Shown here: positions 22,396 to 36,662 of the stretch, piece by piece
Numbering within the stretch: the first letter of the stretch is position 1
Layout of the letters: the number at the start of each line of letters is the position of its first letter
Source: Isoetes taiwanensis
Taxonomy: Eukaryota > Streptophyta > Lycopodiopsida > Isoetales > Isoetaceae
DNA: 64,000 bases
Direction of reading: 5' to 3'
Assembly (NCBI GenBank): GCA_021234155.1
Contig: JAJEKV010000003.1
Span: 21,312,386-21,376,385 of the forward strand
The notes under the pieces: model-generated
The model's database searches: none
Told to the model about the DNA's origin: nothing
What the model saw: the letters and a program-made list of their open reading frames with translations, nothing else
Program-made: the position numbers and the translations under genes

Positions 22396-23019
22396 CTACA
22401 CTGAGACGTCATCTTCATGCAGCTTCCTATCAGCAACCTCGTCATAAAGCACTCTAATGTTTGAAGGATAATTGCCATGTGAAGGAGATCTTTTGCGTTT
22501 TGAGGATTGCCCGTTGTCAGAGGCACTTATCCTTCCCTGAAATCATATAATAATGCATTCCAACATATGGGGGCAACTTGTCAAGATTTAGTATTAAACA
22601 ACTATAGTGCATGTCCCACCTCCATAAATGCATCCCTCTTAGACTCCCTCTTTTCCTCTTCATCATCTGACAATTCACGGCACCATATAGTGAAACTTGA
22701 TGGAACAGAAAACTTATTCTCAACCTCATCCTTTAAACGACCTTCTCTGGCTTTCTTCTTCTGCAACAGCCTACAATCTAGTGGCTGAACAATTCATTGT
22801 TTTCGTTGTTGCATGGTCTTGTGTGTAAGAGGCATTTCTGAAAATGCAGTAAACAAAATCAGAATGTAAATAAAAGGTTGTACAGACATGCTAACAGAGA
22901 AGCTACCTTGCACCACTTCTAGATTACTTGCATTGGGTAGCTTCCTATACCATGGTAAAGCATTATGTTCTGAGGAACCATGTTAAACAGCTCCTCAGAA
23001 GTTGTAGGATCATTGGTAC
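22396..23019 (-). pseudogene. 3' exons of an unknown nuclear gene
   Basis: Minus-strand exons with good splice sites: 23019-22907 (TNDPTTSEELFNMVPQNIM), 22770-22620 (LLQKKKAREGRLKDEVENKF, then SDDEEEKRESKRDAFME, donor GTGGGA) and 22536-22396 (GRISASDNGQSSKRKRSPSH, ending HEDDVSV and TAG). The last two join in phase. The charged, Ser/Lys-rich sequence suggests a nuclear protein, but I do not recognise the family. A stop in the first exon (after YPMQVI) and a partial duplication of that exon near 23110-23165 suggest it is not functional. Confidence 0.5.
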
Positions 23020-23976
23020 CTGGAATGAGAATTTTGCAAAACTATATTGAGAACACACAGCTCTTTGTACCTCGAACAGAATAGATTAAGTAAGATTACC
23101 ATGAAAGGCAATACCTATAAAGGAACCCTGTTAAACAACTCCTCAGAAATCGTAGGATCATTACACAGTAGGATCATTACACAACGCTCTGTGTACCTCG
23201 AAATTACAGAGCTGATTAAGCAGGAGTAAGCACAACAATATCAAATCCGACCACATCTCCTGCAAATCAAACAGATTGTGATTTATAAAAGCTTGCAAGA
23301 CAAATCTGTCAAAAATGATGGATTAAAGGCAAAGCTTTTACCGAAACAGAGGTTTGTAGATGCAGGGGTTTGCCGATGGTCCAAATCGTATTGTCTAAAA
23401 GAATCATATAAACTCTACCTCAAGACCTCATCTAAATTATAAGATCAACACAGGTCGCCGGTAGCAAGATCATCAAGAAAACGTGCTTTCAAACAAAGTA
23501 CAAAGAAAAAAGAAAATAATGCCATCACCTTCAACAGCAGCCTTCAGCATCAACCGCTTCATTTGTCCAGCTTTGTCTTCCCCCCAAAACTGGCACCATG
23601 ACATAAACGGCCATAGTGGCCTCGATTCCCACAAGAACAGATAGATTCGCAGGAAGCCATAAGAATATAGGCAAATTTCGCCAAGAAGCCTGCTCAAAAC
23701 TGAGCTCTATTCATGCAGCCATGGTCGTGCTAAAAAGCTATATGGCGAAAAAAAATTTGAAAGCTCTCTAGCATTGGAGCACACAGAGAATCTATGAGCG
23801 AACAAACCCCAAAAATTGCCATGGCCCCATTCCAAGCATCTGCCATGGCCAGAATCTAACAACCTCTGCTGCAATAGCCCTAAATAAATATTATCCAAGA
23901 ACCTAGACGGTAAGGCTCACACCGAGATAATCAGAAGAACCTTCTATTTTCTTACTTCACACACGTCTCTCATGCA
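23020..23976. other. Probable upstream part of the same captured fragment
   Basis: Holds a degenerate second copy of the LFN..SEE exon (about 23110-23165). Further minus-strand exons are not recognised. No other gene seen. Confidence 0.3.
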
Positions 23977-24197
23977 GATTTCTCTGTCATCCTATTCTGA
24001 ATTTCATGGAAGTCCATGCCTTCATTTCAGGAAAGCCGAAGCTCCATAAAGCATACTACGGAAATCTTTGGCGATTTTTGGAAATCTGAAAACTTCTCCG
24101 GCATCGAAAGCCCATAAAACCTTAGGAAATTAACTTTAAAAAAAATCCAAAAAGTTTTCTTCTAGACCGGAAAATCCAAATTTAAACAATAGGATAG
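23977..24197 (+). repeat. 0.22-kb direct repeat, right copy
   Basis: Second copy of 22154-22376; it abuts the 1.6-kb repeat at 24198 directly. Confidence 0.85.
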
Positions 24198-25833
24198 GAT
24201 ATTGATTACTATTAAATAAATAATACTTACTATATTGATTATTATTGATTAATATATTTATTTAAAAGAAAGGGCAATTTGAGTTGTGCACTTGAATAAA
24301 ATGGCATACAAAAATTTGCCATGCATAATTAAGGGCAAAGCAAAATCTGCCCTTAAAAATAAATATAGACCCTACCCTTATAAGTTGATCACTGATCTCC
24401 ACACCCCCCTCACGCTCACGCTCACGCTCATGCTCATCCTCATCCTCCCCCCTCCACCACATCATGGTCCTCCTCTGCCACCGCCACCGCCCAATCTGGG
24501 ATAATCCAGAGGCATGAAATGCGTCTATGGATGAATGGCCATGGGGTCCAGTTAATCGCGATGATTTGTCTGCAATAACCCTTTCTCAACCAAATACACA
24601 CGGCTTTTCATGCTCTTTATCAGCATGTTTTTTTATCACATGGTAAAGATTGGACTGAGATGTGATTTTGCTATGCCAAGCATCGGATTGAAGGTCAAGC
24701 GATGCATAAAGTCATCTTCACAATTGGAGATAGCTCTAATTGCGGCATCCAGAAGCTCGTCATCTGCAAAATTGGCAAATACAAGGATAGAAGCCAAAAA
24801 AGTCGACGTCAAACATGGCAGTTTTAAAAATATGCAGGAAGAATTGATCTGGGTTAGATCTGACTAATGTGCAATATTTTGTAAAGAATCCATAGTGCAG
24901 ATTAAATTTCACTGTTGGGTTTGATTTGGATTGAGGAAATTGAAGAGCGTTTGTGCCACAACGTTGTGTCAAAAACACGTTATTGGGTACATCCAAAAGC
25001 ATTGCTTGAATTGTAAAGATCCGAGCATTGTATAACAGTTGGCTGGTTGAATGGCTCTGATCTTTATGCGCTTCTGGCCACTCTTTTATCAATTAATTTG
25101 GTCATGATTCCTTGTTTCTTCCGACAAATTTGACAGGTATACTCAGTACTTTGTAGAGTGAACACGAAGATCATTCTTCCTGCATTTTTCTAAAATTGCC
25201 ATGTTTCTTCTCCACAAATATAAACTTGAGATCAGATAAGATCAAATTTCCAAGAGAAGCTCACCGAGCTTATGGGACAAAGTACATGCAAAGGGCAACA
25301 GCTCAACCAAAACTCGGGGTTCGAGCCGGTTGATAAGAACATAAGAAAATAAGAACAATCATATCGTAAATAATTGGATTGCAGCCGTAAAAACCTAGAA
25401 CATGCCTCCTTAAACCTCTCTCTTTGATTAAATCAAAATGATGATGTTCATCAATTACCACATGACCAAGGATAGCAAACTGCACAATAGGTTGTGTGTT
25501 CCCACAACAGGCTTGATATTGTTATTCTCCATACTATAATTTAGTGCATCTTGTGAATGCATGACACTACAAGAATCTAGTTAAGGATCTACAAGCCTTA
25601 CATTTTGTATCCCATTAGTTTTGCCTGTGTTTACAATCAGTTGGGCGGTCTTAGAATAAAGATTTTTTCCACTGGACCCCGTAAGGGGTAGATAGAAATA
25701 ATGGATGGTTGGAGGGCATTCTGGTTCACGCAAATCGATAGCAAGGAAGCCCCTTACTCATGAAATAATGCAAGCTCCCTTTCAATCCGGGCCCTCCAAA
25801 TGACACTGGGTAGCATTAAATGCCATATTCGAT
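24198..25833 (+). repeat. 1.6-kb direct repeat, copy 2
   Basis: Same orientation as 15386-17008, with small indels and a shorter CTCACG tract. Noncoding. Confidence 0.8.
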
Positions 25834-26809
25834 CAATCCACCTCCCAAGGGTTTGCACTTCCCAAAAATGCTAGCTATGTTGTTACTTAGCGACTCTTAT
25901 CTTGCCAAAGTTTTATGTATGGCGGTGATGAATATTAAGACCATTAGCTTTCAGAATATTCTTCATATAAAGGTAAATATCCAGAAGATTACACGATATA
26001 ACCTTAATTGATCAGACAACGGCCCAACCGTCTAATACTATTCATAAATTTATAACGACATCCAGCTGTCTAATACTATCTGTGAATTTATAACGACACC
26101 TATGATGCACGTGATGGTGCATAGGATCGAGCCCATAAACTTAGTCTTTGAAAGGTTTATTGATATAATTTTGAATAAGTGTCTTAAGCCACATCTAACA
26201 TCGAGGATAAGTGTGGAGATACCTTAATATTCAGCTTCCTCTAACCCATGAACTTTTGCAACTAAATCTAGAAATATCCCATAACCCATATAAGCTCCAT
26301 AGTAAATTTTCACTTGAAATACTAAAACCTAGAAAGTGGATGCCTAGAATTGGGTTGATTACGCTTATTAGAAGTGGACAATTGAGTGAGAAAGAAGAAG
26401 GATAAGAAGCGAGCCGACTGACATTGTTTTTAAAGCTTCTTCTAGGACAATACATGCATTGGAAAACATGAATAAAACCTGCATTAAACTTCCTCGATTT
26501 ATTTACAATGTTACAAAATTAAATATCATATCACTTAGCCTTATTAATGTGAACAGTTTGAGGGATTCATCAATATGACCATGTTATGTGCGACATTCTT
26601 ATCACTCCACTCTAGATTATAACCACAAGTTTAGACATTCTATCAAACAATTAGCATGCAAAGCTCACCAAACGAATTGCATGCCATGGTATGTATGTAT
26701 AAGCTGCTTCTCGTGATAAACATGTGGATCTATTTTTCTTTACCTAGTGCAGCATGGCTAGCAGAAGCATCTAGTAAATATAGATCCACCTTATCCAACA
26801 ACATACCTT
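25834..26809. other. No clear gene
   Basis: Contains a two-copy 38-bp tandem repeat (about 26025-26100, GTCTAATACTAT core). The stretch 26480-26809 may be eroded PPR sequence but shows no readable motif. Confidence 0.35.
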
Positions 26810-27510
26810 TCAACACATCTCCTGAAATAAGTGGAATACCTTATTGAGTTGTCCAACTTTGGCATATAAACTGAAATTAGTGCATTCCATGGGATAACAT
26901 TTTCTTACACATTTGTTCAAAGAAGCAGCATCATGTAGATTCATTTGGACGATGTTAAAAGTATTTGAGACTTAAATACAACTTTCTCATACATTGCAGG
27001 TACGAAGAAAAGCTATCATTTTAAGATGATTGATATGGATTCAAGCAGATACATACTCATACACAGTAGTGCGAACAAAAAGATTGAGCATGCCATTACT
27101 ATGGTCTACTGTTGATTCAATACCATATTCTACTTTCATCGTTTCAAAGTACTTTTGGCCCTTAGAAACTATACTTGCACGGTGTATGCAGAGGAAAGAC
27201 AATATCATCTAGTCGTATATCCTACTCTTGAAGCAATGCATAGCCATACTGCCATTCTCATTCATTCCATATTATGCAATTATTGTCCCCGAGGCATCAA
27301 AGTATAGCCTAGAACAAGAGCAACCTCAATAGGTATGTCTTCTAGCCACGTCGATAGCCAAGCTCTTCAGCAGCAAATATATTTTGCTACATTTGGAGTA
27401 CACAATTAAGCTTCATACTTTCAAATAATTCTGATGCATGTGCTCCTCAAATACTTTTTCAGCATATCTCACAATGAGACTAGATCTTGAAATGAGAGCT
27501 TATCGAAGGC
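26810..27510 (-). pseudogene. Pentatricopeptide repeat (PPR) gene remnant
   Basis: Pieces in minus-strand frames match plant PPR repeats: RYAEKVFEEHMHQN, SLIVYSKC, SKGQKYFETMKVEYGIESTV followed by DHSNGMLNLFVRT (the family's yFesM..yGI.P..EHYaCMvDLlgR block), and ENVIPWNALISVY then, after a frameshift, AKVGQLNKVFHLFQEM. Stops and shifts separate them, and the order is not that of a normal PPR-E/DYW protein, so rearrangement is likely. Functional PPRs act on organelle RNA; this copy is dead. Confidence 0.75.
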
Positions 27511-28036
27511 ATCTTATGCTTCTATAACTACGCCTCATTTGGCATATAAAGTGTTCGTGATAGTGAGACAGTGGCACATAGTTTTGACAACATCTAGATG
27601 GATATGCATGCTTCCAAATCATATTCATATTCCACAAACTCTATAGTTATAGGAGTCAAGGACTAGAAGTTTGTAGGAGTCAAGGACTAGAAGTTCATAA
27701 AAGACTGCTCATGCCTCTGAGAATAAGAGACGTTTGGATCAAAGAATATATCTATAAGGACACTTTATCTCACGTCCATTCTGCATAATAGTATAACATA
27801 TAGATAGGAATAATTGGAGGCTTGTATTATGGTTTAGTGCTTGTATTATGGTTTTAGGGCCGTCAGATGATGGCATCTCTGGGAAGATTCGAGCCACCCG
27901 TATGGGGTCAGCATAGGGTCAAAATGACCCCAATTAATAGGAGCGCCCCTTGCACAGAACCATGGCTTGAAGCAAAATATAGAAGAGGAGCTTGTGAATA
28001 CAGTACCACAAAGGAAGTAGATTAATTGAAACTGTA
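27511..28036. other. No gene recognised
   Basis: Short tandem duplication of a GTCAAGGACTAGAAGTT block near 27655-27700. Nothing else seen. Confidence 0.35.
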
Positions 28037-28273
28037 TCAACGGCAATCATTGCAGCCTTCAATGGTGCAAATCCGACCTCCGCAATAGCTGTGGCACTGC
28101 TCAACAGTTACAAAATTATGGTTTTGATGGGTCTGGGCACAGCTGATAGAGCTAGAAACATGGGAATCGGAAACGGAACTTAGGCTACAAGATGAAGCAG
28201 AAGTATATTTGTTCCTAGCAATGGGCCATCCTTCAGAACTGGACGATCCTCCAGAAGTGGGAGTTTGGAACAT
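28037..28273 (-). CDS. Unknown 78-aa ORF, Ser-rich with C-terminal Cys motif
   Basis: ATG at 28273; Ser-rich for about 45 residues, then CHSYCGGRICTIEGCNDCR and a stop. The C-terminus resembles the C-x(3)-GGG-x2-C-x3-GC repeats seen in some WRKY19-like and related plant proteins. It may be a truncated fragment of such a gene. It lies 300 bp beyond the 3' end of the beta-glucosidase gene, on the same strand. Confidence 0.3.
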   Translation of the reverse strand: MFQTPTSGGSSSSEGWPIARNKYTSASSCSLSSVSDSHVSSSISCAQTHQNHNFVTVEQCHSYCGGRICTIEGCNDCR

Positions 28274-28568
28274 CAGTGTCGTCTAATCACATCTAAAGAC
28301 ACGAGTGGTGGGTAGTGTTTCGCAGAAGTGGTCGATCGTACTATGGGTTCTTCTTTTCACGAACAAGAGTGATGACTCGACATGAGTGCCATAATATAAA
28401 AATGTTATTTTGCAAATTAAATTGCAATCATACTAAAGAGGCTGCAGCATAAAGAAATTTCAGCTGATACATATTCCTTGTGTTGTTTAAGAGTAATGGC
28501 ATTCGTGGATCATCAAATTAGAACAAAATGCAAATTATTTTAAGCTCATGATCCAGTGAGGGTCATAG

Positions 28569-30966
<2,398 letters not shown>

Positions 30967-31906
30967 GCTTAGATGCTGGACAATACAAGCACATCAGAAA
31001 AGCAATTAGATAGTCTGTGGTTCCTAGCAGATTCATGAAGCTTAGGTTAAAAGACATAGGAATATGTAGAGAAAGGAAGAGTCGAAGTCAAAAAGATGCC
31101 GCCTTGATCCTAGTGCTGACTTTATTGTTACCAATTATAGGTTCCACCCATAAGTGGCGCCATCAGAAGGTTCCTCTAGAAGCTTCCTTTAAAGGTTCGG
31201 TCCCAGAAATTGCCTCAACCTGTCCAAAAGATCGATATATATTCTATCCAATATATTCAATCTGCTAAGTCAAACACATTAGCCATTTAAATAAAATTGA
31301 TGGCATCCATACTCATCAATAACAAAATGTGATATAGGCTTTTCCTTGTAGTGACACTCTTATGAGGGATGAGTTTTGGATTGAATGGTAGGAATATAGT
31401 ACAAGGTTATGTTTCATTATCCCAAATTCTTGTTAATATTCAATTGTCCTAATTAAACACATTTAAGTTTAAGCCGTGTAAATCAAATCAACTACGAGGA
31501 ATTGAACTTTAGGCTCACTAGCCTTTTCAAAGAAGGAACGTCTCCAATCCCATACTCTGGAAAATATTAGCCAGTTGAGTCTACAACCTTAAAAATCCGC
31601 TCTTCACAAGACGAAGGAAAGGAAAACAAGAACCCCAAGACTAAGAATAAACAATGTTCTAGAGGATCCTCATAACTATACCGAAGTGACCTCCTAATGC
31701 CAATGGACTATTGGCACCATATGTTAAGCACAAATTTAAAGCAAACAATGAACATTAGATAGAATTTTGGCACTGCATTTAGACATGCAATGTTGGTAGG
31801 AAAGCCTTGATAGTTGCATCAAGAATCTATATAACTTTGCAAAGTTTTAGGATATGTCAAAGTTTTATGGCACAACTCGTTATTGAGAGCGATGGGGCCC
31901 TAATGA
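30967..31906. other. Upstream region of the beta-glucosidase gene
   Basis: No coding sequence recognised. Should contain its promoter; no specific element is identified. Confidence 0.4.
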
Positions 31907-32236
31907 GCTGAGCAATCCAAATGTAGCTATGAACTGGAAAAGACTACAGATGTCGAATGTTGCAGAACAGATGCTACTGCCAATCTAAAGTTTGATGGTA
32001 ATGATTCTAGAAAAGATGATCGAATTGTCCGGAATCAAAGTAAGGGAAAAGCCAAGGAACATGACATGGAAGTTGAAGTGGCGATAGAAGATCTGCCAAG
32101 TACTTCTTCAAGGTCCAATGCTAGCCCAGACCTACATGTAGAATACTTGGATACATGTGCTGAAGCAACTGAACCTCATGATGATTCATGTACCATGAAA
32201 CAAGCACAATCTATTCTCAAAAGTGAACAACAATGA
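31907..32236 (+). CDS. Exon-like acidic ORF, possible terminal exon
   Basis: Open for 109 codons after paired stops, ending TGA 32234-32236. It reads YELEKTTDVECCRTDATANL and later AIEDLPSTSSRSNASPDLHV, with balanced codon use and low complexity. No ATG near its start and no partner exon found; the family is unknown. It could be the last exon of a lost gene. Confidence 0.3.
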   Translation, partial: AEQSKCSYELEKTTDVECCRTDATANLKFDGNDSRKDDRIVRNQSKGKAKEHDMEVEVAIEDLPSTSSRSNASPDLHVEYLDTCAEATEPHDDSCTMKQAQSILKSEQQ

Positions 32237-33020
32237 AAAGGGAAACAAAATTTTTGAGCAATATTTGCTTAGCAATTTCTGACAAGAGAACATGTTAAAG
32301 ACTTTTTCTATCATGGTAGAATATATATAGGATATTATAATGTATTGAAAGGGTTTATCCTAAATGGTCTAGTGTAGATCCATCAACTTGTGTCTACAAG
32401 CTACTAATTCTAGAGCTAATATATGCCAAATCCCTTTTCATAATCCATAATATATGCTAATATATGTCTATCCATAATATATGCTAATATATGTCTATGC
32501 TCTCGATGATGTTTTTTCTTCCTTTTTATTTTAAATTTTGCATTGTTGAAATCGATATAGGTTTAGGGCATACAAACCCTTATTTCAAACTAAAATGGTC
32601 AGAATGCTTCGGATGATCTGGCCGACTGTCTGGATTTTTTGGGAACTGCTTATTTCTACTAAGCGGCTACACTGGTCGCCTTTGATCAGAGCTCTGAGGT
32701 CTAGAAAACAAGAATACCCCAGGTCTACTTGTTTTAGAAGGATCTTGTTGGTGCTTTGTGCCTTAGGCAAAAATGCTGGAGTTGTGCTATAGTAAGGGTA
32801 CAATGCCGGATCTGTGTTATACGACCCTGGTTAGCCATGTACTTTTATTTGAAGAGGTTTGCATCGATCCAATAGGACAAAAAAATTTAGAACTATTCCG
32901 ATTTTGCTTTGCCTGGGTAAGTTTGCAGCGATTGCAGCAGTGCCTTAATTCCTAGGGCAATTGGCAAAGCCCTAAAGTTCGTCATTTCGTTCCTGGACAA
33001 GGATGATCCTCAAAAGGTCA
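32237..33020. other. No gene recognised
   Basis: Duplicated ATATATGCTAATATATGTCTA blocks near 32450-32500. The remainder may include the eroded 5' part of the fibrillin pseudogene that follows. Confidence 0.3.
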
Positions 33021-35618
33021 AGGCTTAGCTTCCTTTTAATGCTAGGCCGTGGAGCAGAGGCTTCTCTCAAAGATCACCTCGAAGTTGAGAGAGAGTGTGC
33101 ATTCTGTGGTTGGCATTGATTTGCGTGTGTTAGAGGGCCCTATTGGACTCCTTTTACCTTCGTTTAACATAGTTGTATTTTTATCTCAGATTTGTAGCAA
33201 ACTAGAAGCTCTAAGTCCGACTAAGGAGCCTCTGAGATCCCCCTTCTTGAATGGCAAATGGGAGCTTGTCTATACAACCTCGACTTCTATTCTCAAGACA
33301 AATGTAAATTGTTTACCTTCTTTTCTCAAATTAGTGCTAAGTAGTTTCTCAGGTTTCTCATTTAGCTTCTGCTATTTTACATATGCCAAAGTTCCTATCC
33401 TATTTACCAAGCAATCAATGCTGATACTCTTAGGGCTCAAAACATAGAAACATGGCCATACTTTAACCAGGTTATAATTGCTCATGTCCTCAGCTTCAGC
33501 CACTTACATTGATATTGGCCTTGTCTGATTAGCATTTACTGAATTATTTTCTATCCTTTAACTTTTTTCTGGATAAATCACTTCCTCAATTTCAATTGCA
33601 TATGATCAGATTACTGCAAATTTAGTCCAGTTGCTCTTTCTTGAACGACAAATGGGAGCTTGTCTATACAATCTCAACTTCTATTTTGAAGACAAATGTA
33701 AATTGTTTATCTTCTTTTCTCAAATTAGTGTTAAGTAGTTTCTCAGGTTTTTCTGCTGGTCAGAGTTCCTGAGACCTAATGGTCCTATATACCAGGAATA
33801 TATTTTAATAATCTAAAATGTGCAGGTGGCCAGATCACAATTGTTCATATTTCGATATTCTATAATATGCAGATGGCTAGATTTATTTTTTGGTCTTCAC
33901 ACCATCAAGTCTTGACGTCGTCAGGAAACTCCATCTTTGAAATAGTCCTTCATTTCGACTGACTGACTTTTACATCTCTCTCAAATGCCGAATCTTTTGT
34001 TTTTTGACATAATTATTAGTTGAACAAGATGTTTCGTCTCTCTCCGGCAACTCATATATGCTGACGATGTCAACCTCCTGGCCTATACTCCAGAAGACAT
34101 GCAACGTCACCTGGATGCTCTCGACACTTTTTGCCGATTCACCGGCATACGAGTTAACTTGGCCAAAACTAGCGTGCTGCTAGTCTCATCATCCCGTCAG
34201 CCAAGGCTTCCCTCATTCACTTACTAGGGACAGGATGTGGAAGTGGCTCCGACCTACAAGTACTTGGGGATTGAGTTCTCTACTACCACCCATTGGGATG
34301 CTGCCATCAGGTTGCGGGTCACGGCAGGTTGGAAAGCACTCTATGCCATGCAGAACAACAGCCACAAGGCAGAGTTGTATGCTTGGGGCCACCAGTCACA
34401 CTTAGGGCATTGGTCGAGCCGGTCCTTTTATATGGGGCAGAAGTATGGGGTCCGGTGATATCCCTCAACACATGGAATGACCTCGAGCAGGTGCAGAAAG
34501 CCTTCTTGGCACGAGCCCTTGGGGTAAAAGTCCACAGTTCCATACCAGATCCTACTCCAGGAGATAGGTTTTCTGCCCCTTCAACGGGCTGCATTGGAAC
34601 GCCATATCATTTACTTCCAGAAGGTGGTCGCTATGGGTGATACACGTTTGCCCAACCTTGCTTTGGCCATGGCGATGGGTCCCCAACGCTTGAAAGCCTG
34701 CTGGAAGGACAAGCAAGCTCAGTGGTTCTCACGCTGGGGTGTACAGGCAAACAGATGTGTACATGTAAGGACAAAGAAAGATCACAAGGCACTTAAGTTG
34801 TACCTAGATGCTACTTTCCTTCGCAAAGTCTGGGATGCAAATGCTCTGACGCACGTTAAGCTGGCACACTATCAGCAGCAAGTCAATCCCAGGCTCACGA
34901 GAGGCCCACACCAGTACTTATACACCCAGTTGCCCATGAAAAAGTGCAGACTTATAGCTTCCATTCGCACGGGTGCACATCGCCTCTGTATTGAGACAGG
35001 ACGTTGGGCTCGGGAAGCACGAGAGCAAAGGCTTTGCCAGTGTTGCCATCAGGGCGCCATTGAGGATGAATATCATGCCCTCCAGGTCTGCCCAAGCGTT
35101 CGCCCATATCAGGGAGCGGTATGATCAATTGCTAGTGCCTGGCCAACCGTTGCATGAGTTGTTGAATACGGCGTCAGTGGGTTTGTTGGGGTCATACCTC
35201 TAGGAGGTTATGGATGCACGAACTCAGTTGTGTCTTCCGGGATGGCATTGAACTGTCCTACACAATTGTACAGCATGCAGCAGACTTATTACTGCTAAGG
35301 TTTTTCCCTTGAAAACCCTTCGGGGCGGGGGTTTTTTAATCCTGTCAGTAATACATTTGCTGCTCTCTTCTTTGTTTGGGTCCCATAGGTCAGTCGGTCT
35401 CCGTGGACACTAAAAATCTATTCTATTCTATTATATTCTATTCTATTCTCTAATGTGCTTAGGCATCCAATTATTTAGATCCTATAGTTTCCATTCTAAG
35501 AGGCTCTAAAATGTAATATTTATATATCTTTATTTGTAGGATTTCTCGTGGTGATAAAGGCAATCTATCTGTCCTTCAAATGGTTGATCGAAGCTATAGA
35601 ATTCCATTATCAAAGTAA
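33020..35618 (+). pseudogene. Fibrillin (PAP family) pseudogene
   Basis: Exons recognised: up to 33083 (LGRGAEASLKDHLE), 33190-33303 (ICSKLEALSPTKEPLRSPFL, NGKWELVYTTSTSILKTN, donor GTAAAT), about 33400-33470 (YQAINADTLRAQNIETWPYF), and the last exon 35540-35618 (ISRGDKGNLSVLQMVDRSYR, stop TAA). The NGKWEL exon with its intron is duplicated at about 33638-33750, followed by FLRPNGPIYQ at 33765-33800, a piece deleted from the first copy. Middle exons are absent and a LINE occupies 34.0-35.45 kb. Fibrillins are plastid lipid-associated proteins; this copy is of the type with the TKEPL..LLNGKWEL motif and is not functional. Confidence 0.8.
34020..35452 (+). mobile_element. 5'-truncated LINE with ATTCT-type tail
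   Basis: Starts near the reverse transcriptase catalytic box YADDVNLLA (34057-34083) and continues through VAPTYKYLGIEFSTTTHWDA, VEPVLLYGAEVWGP and a cysteine-rich C-terminus (CQCCHQGAIEDEYHALQVCP), with a stop and frameshifts. The 3' end has the GGTCTCCGTGGAC block and an imperfect (ATTCT)n tail. It lies within the fibrillin pseudogene, apparently in an intron. Confidence 0.85.
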
Positions 35619-36426
35619 GCTCTTGATTAATGGAATATGCTGTAAGCAAACACGAGTCATCTACATCTTTAATGATTTGAGCTTTATAAAATGTAATAGT
35701 TAATGTTGTGAAAAATGATAATGATACTATAGAAGGAAAAAATAATAATTACAAGAAGGGCTACTTGAAAAGTAAATCTCTACAATACATGGTATACTTG
35801 GAAGCCAAGAAAAAAATAAAGGTCCTGCAATTTGCAGAAGAACAGACACAAGGACATAGACATGCAAGAGGAATATGAAAATAATGCCAAAAACAAAATG
35901 ATCATATGCAAATTGCAAAGAACCAAGACAATGCTTGAACTAGAACAAATACTGTAAACAATAGAACAAATGAGGTGCTAACGTTGCTAAGAAAGTAGAA
36001 TAAACAGGGGATTCTTATCATTTATTTTATTTGCTAGATTTATAGCTCGTAGCTTTTTTTGCAAAAGGCTTTTGCCCATTTGTCTTGTTCGGCCATGTTA
36101 CTTTCCTCAGTCCATGCAAAAGGCTTCTCTGTAAATCTGAATTAAGTCTATTCTTTCGGTTTCAAGCACTCTCTTCAAAATACTATAGTCTGGAAGCTCG
36201 AACTGCATTGTATAATTGTATTCGATTTTATATTATAAAACACCACCCACACCATATCCTACAATTTGCTATGCTAAGTAATCAAATGTGCTTTTGACTA
36301 GTTTTTTTTTTAATTATTATTAATAAGAATCTTAAAGCAGAACTCCTATAATGGTCTTGTTTAATTTGCAATCGTGTTGTCTACACTTGATCACACTTTA
36401 TAATTGTTTATCTGGGCCCATCTGCA
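35619..36426. other. No gene recognised
   Basis: AT-rich, no motif on either strand. Confidence 0.35.
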
Positions 36427-36439
36427 AAGTATCGTAACA
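36427..36439 (+). repeat. Target-site duplication (left) of L1-like element
   Basis: AAGTATCGTAACA; pairs with AAGTATCTTAACA at 52568-52580, one mismatch. Confidence 0.7.
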
Positions 36440-36662
36440 GAACTTAGAAGGTTCTTGGCTAAAGGGCACTGGTGATGGCGCCTAGGGTTGTTAGGGTTTG
36501 ACTGCAATGTTCTTTTCGTCATAACTCCTGCATTTGGTGGTAGCTTTAGGCGCGTTTCAGCTCATTGGAAAGCTCGTGGAGTGCTCTTTTCAGTGGTTCT
36601 TAATTTATCAGAACTTACTCTTTTCTGGGTGGACTATTGAGCTCTGAAATCTCGGCCCCTTT

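Noticed and set aside
15386-25833. LTR pair of one retrotransposon
   Set aside because: No TG/CA ends, primer site, polypurine tract or pol sequence fitting the two copies; kept as an unclassified direct repeat.
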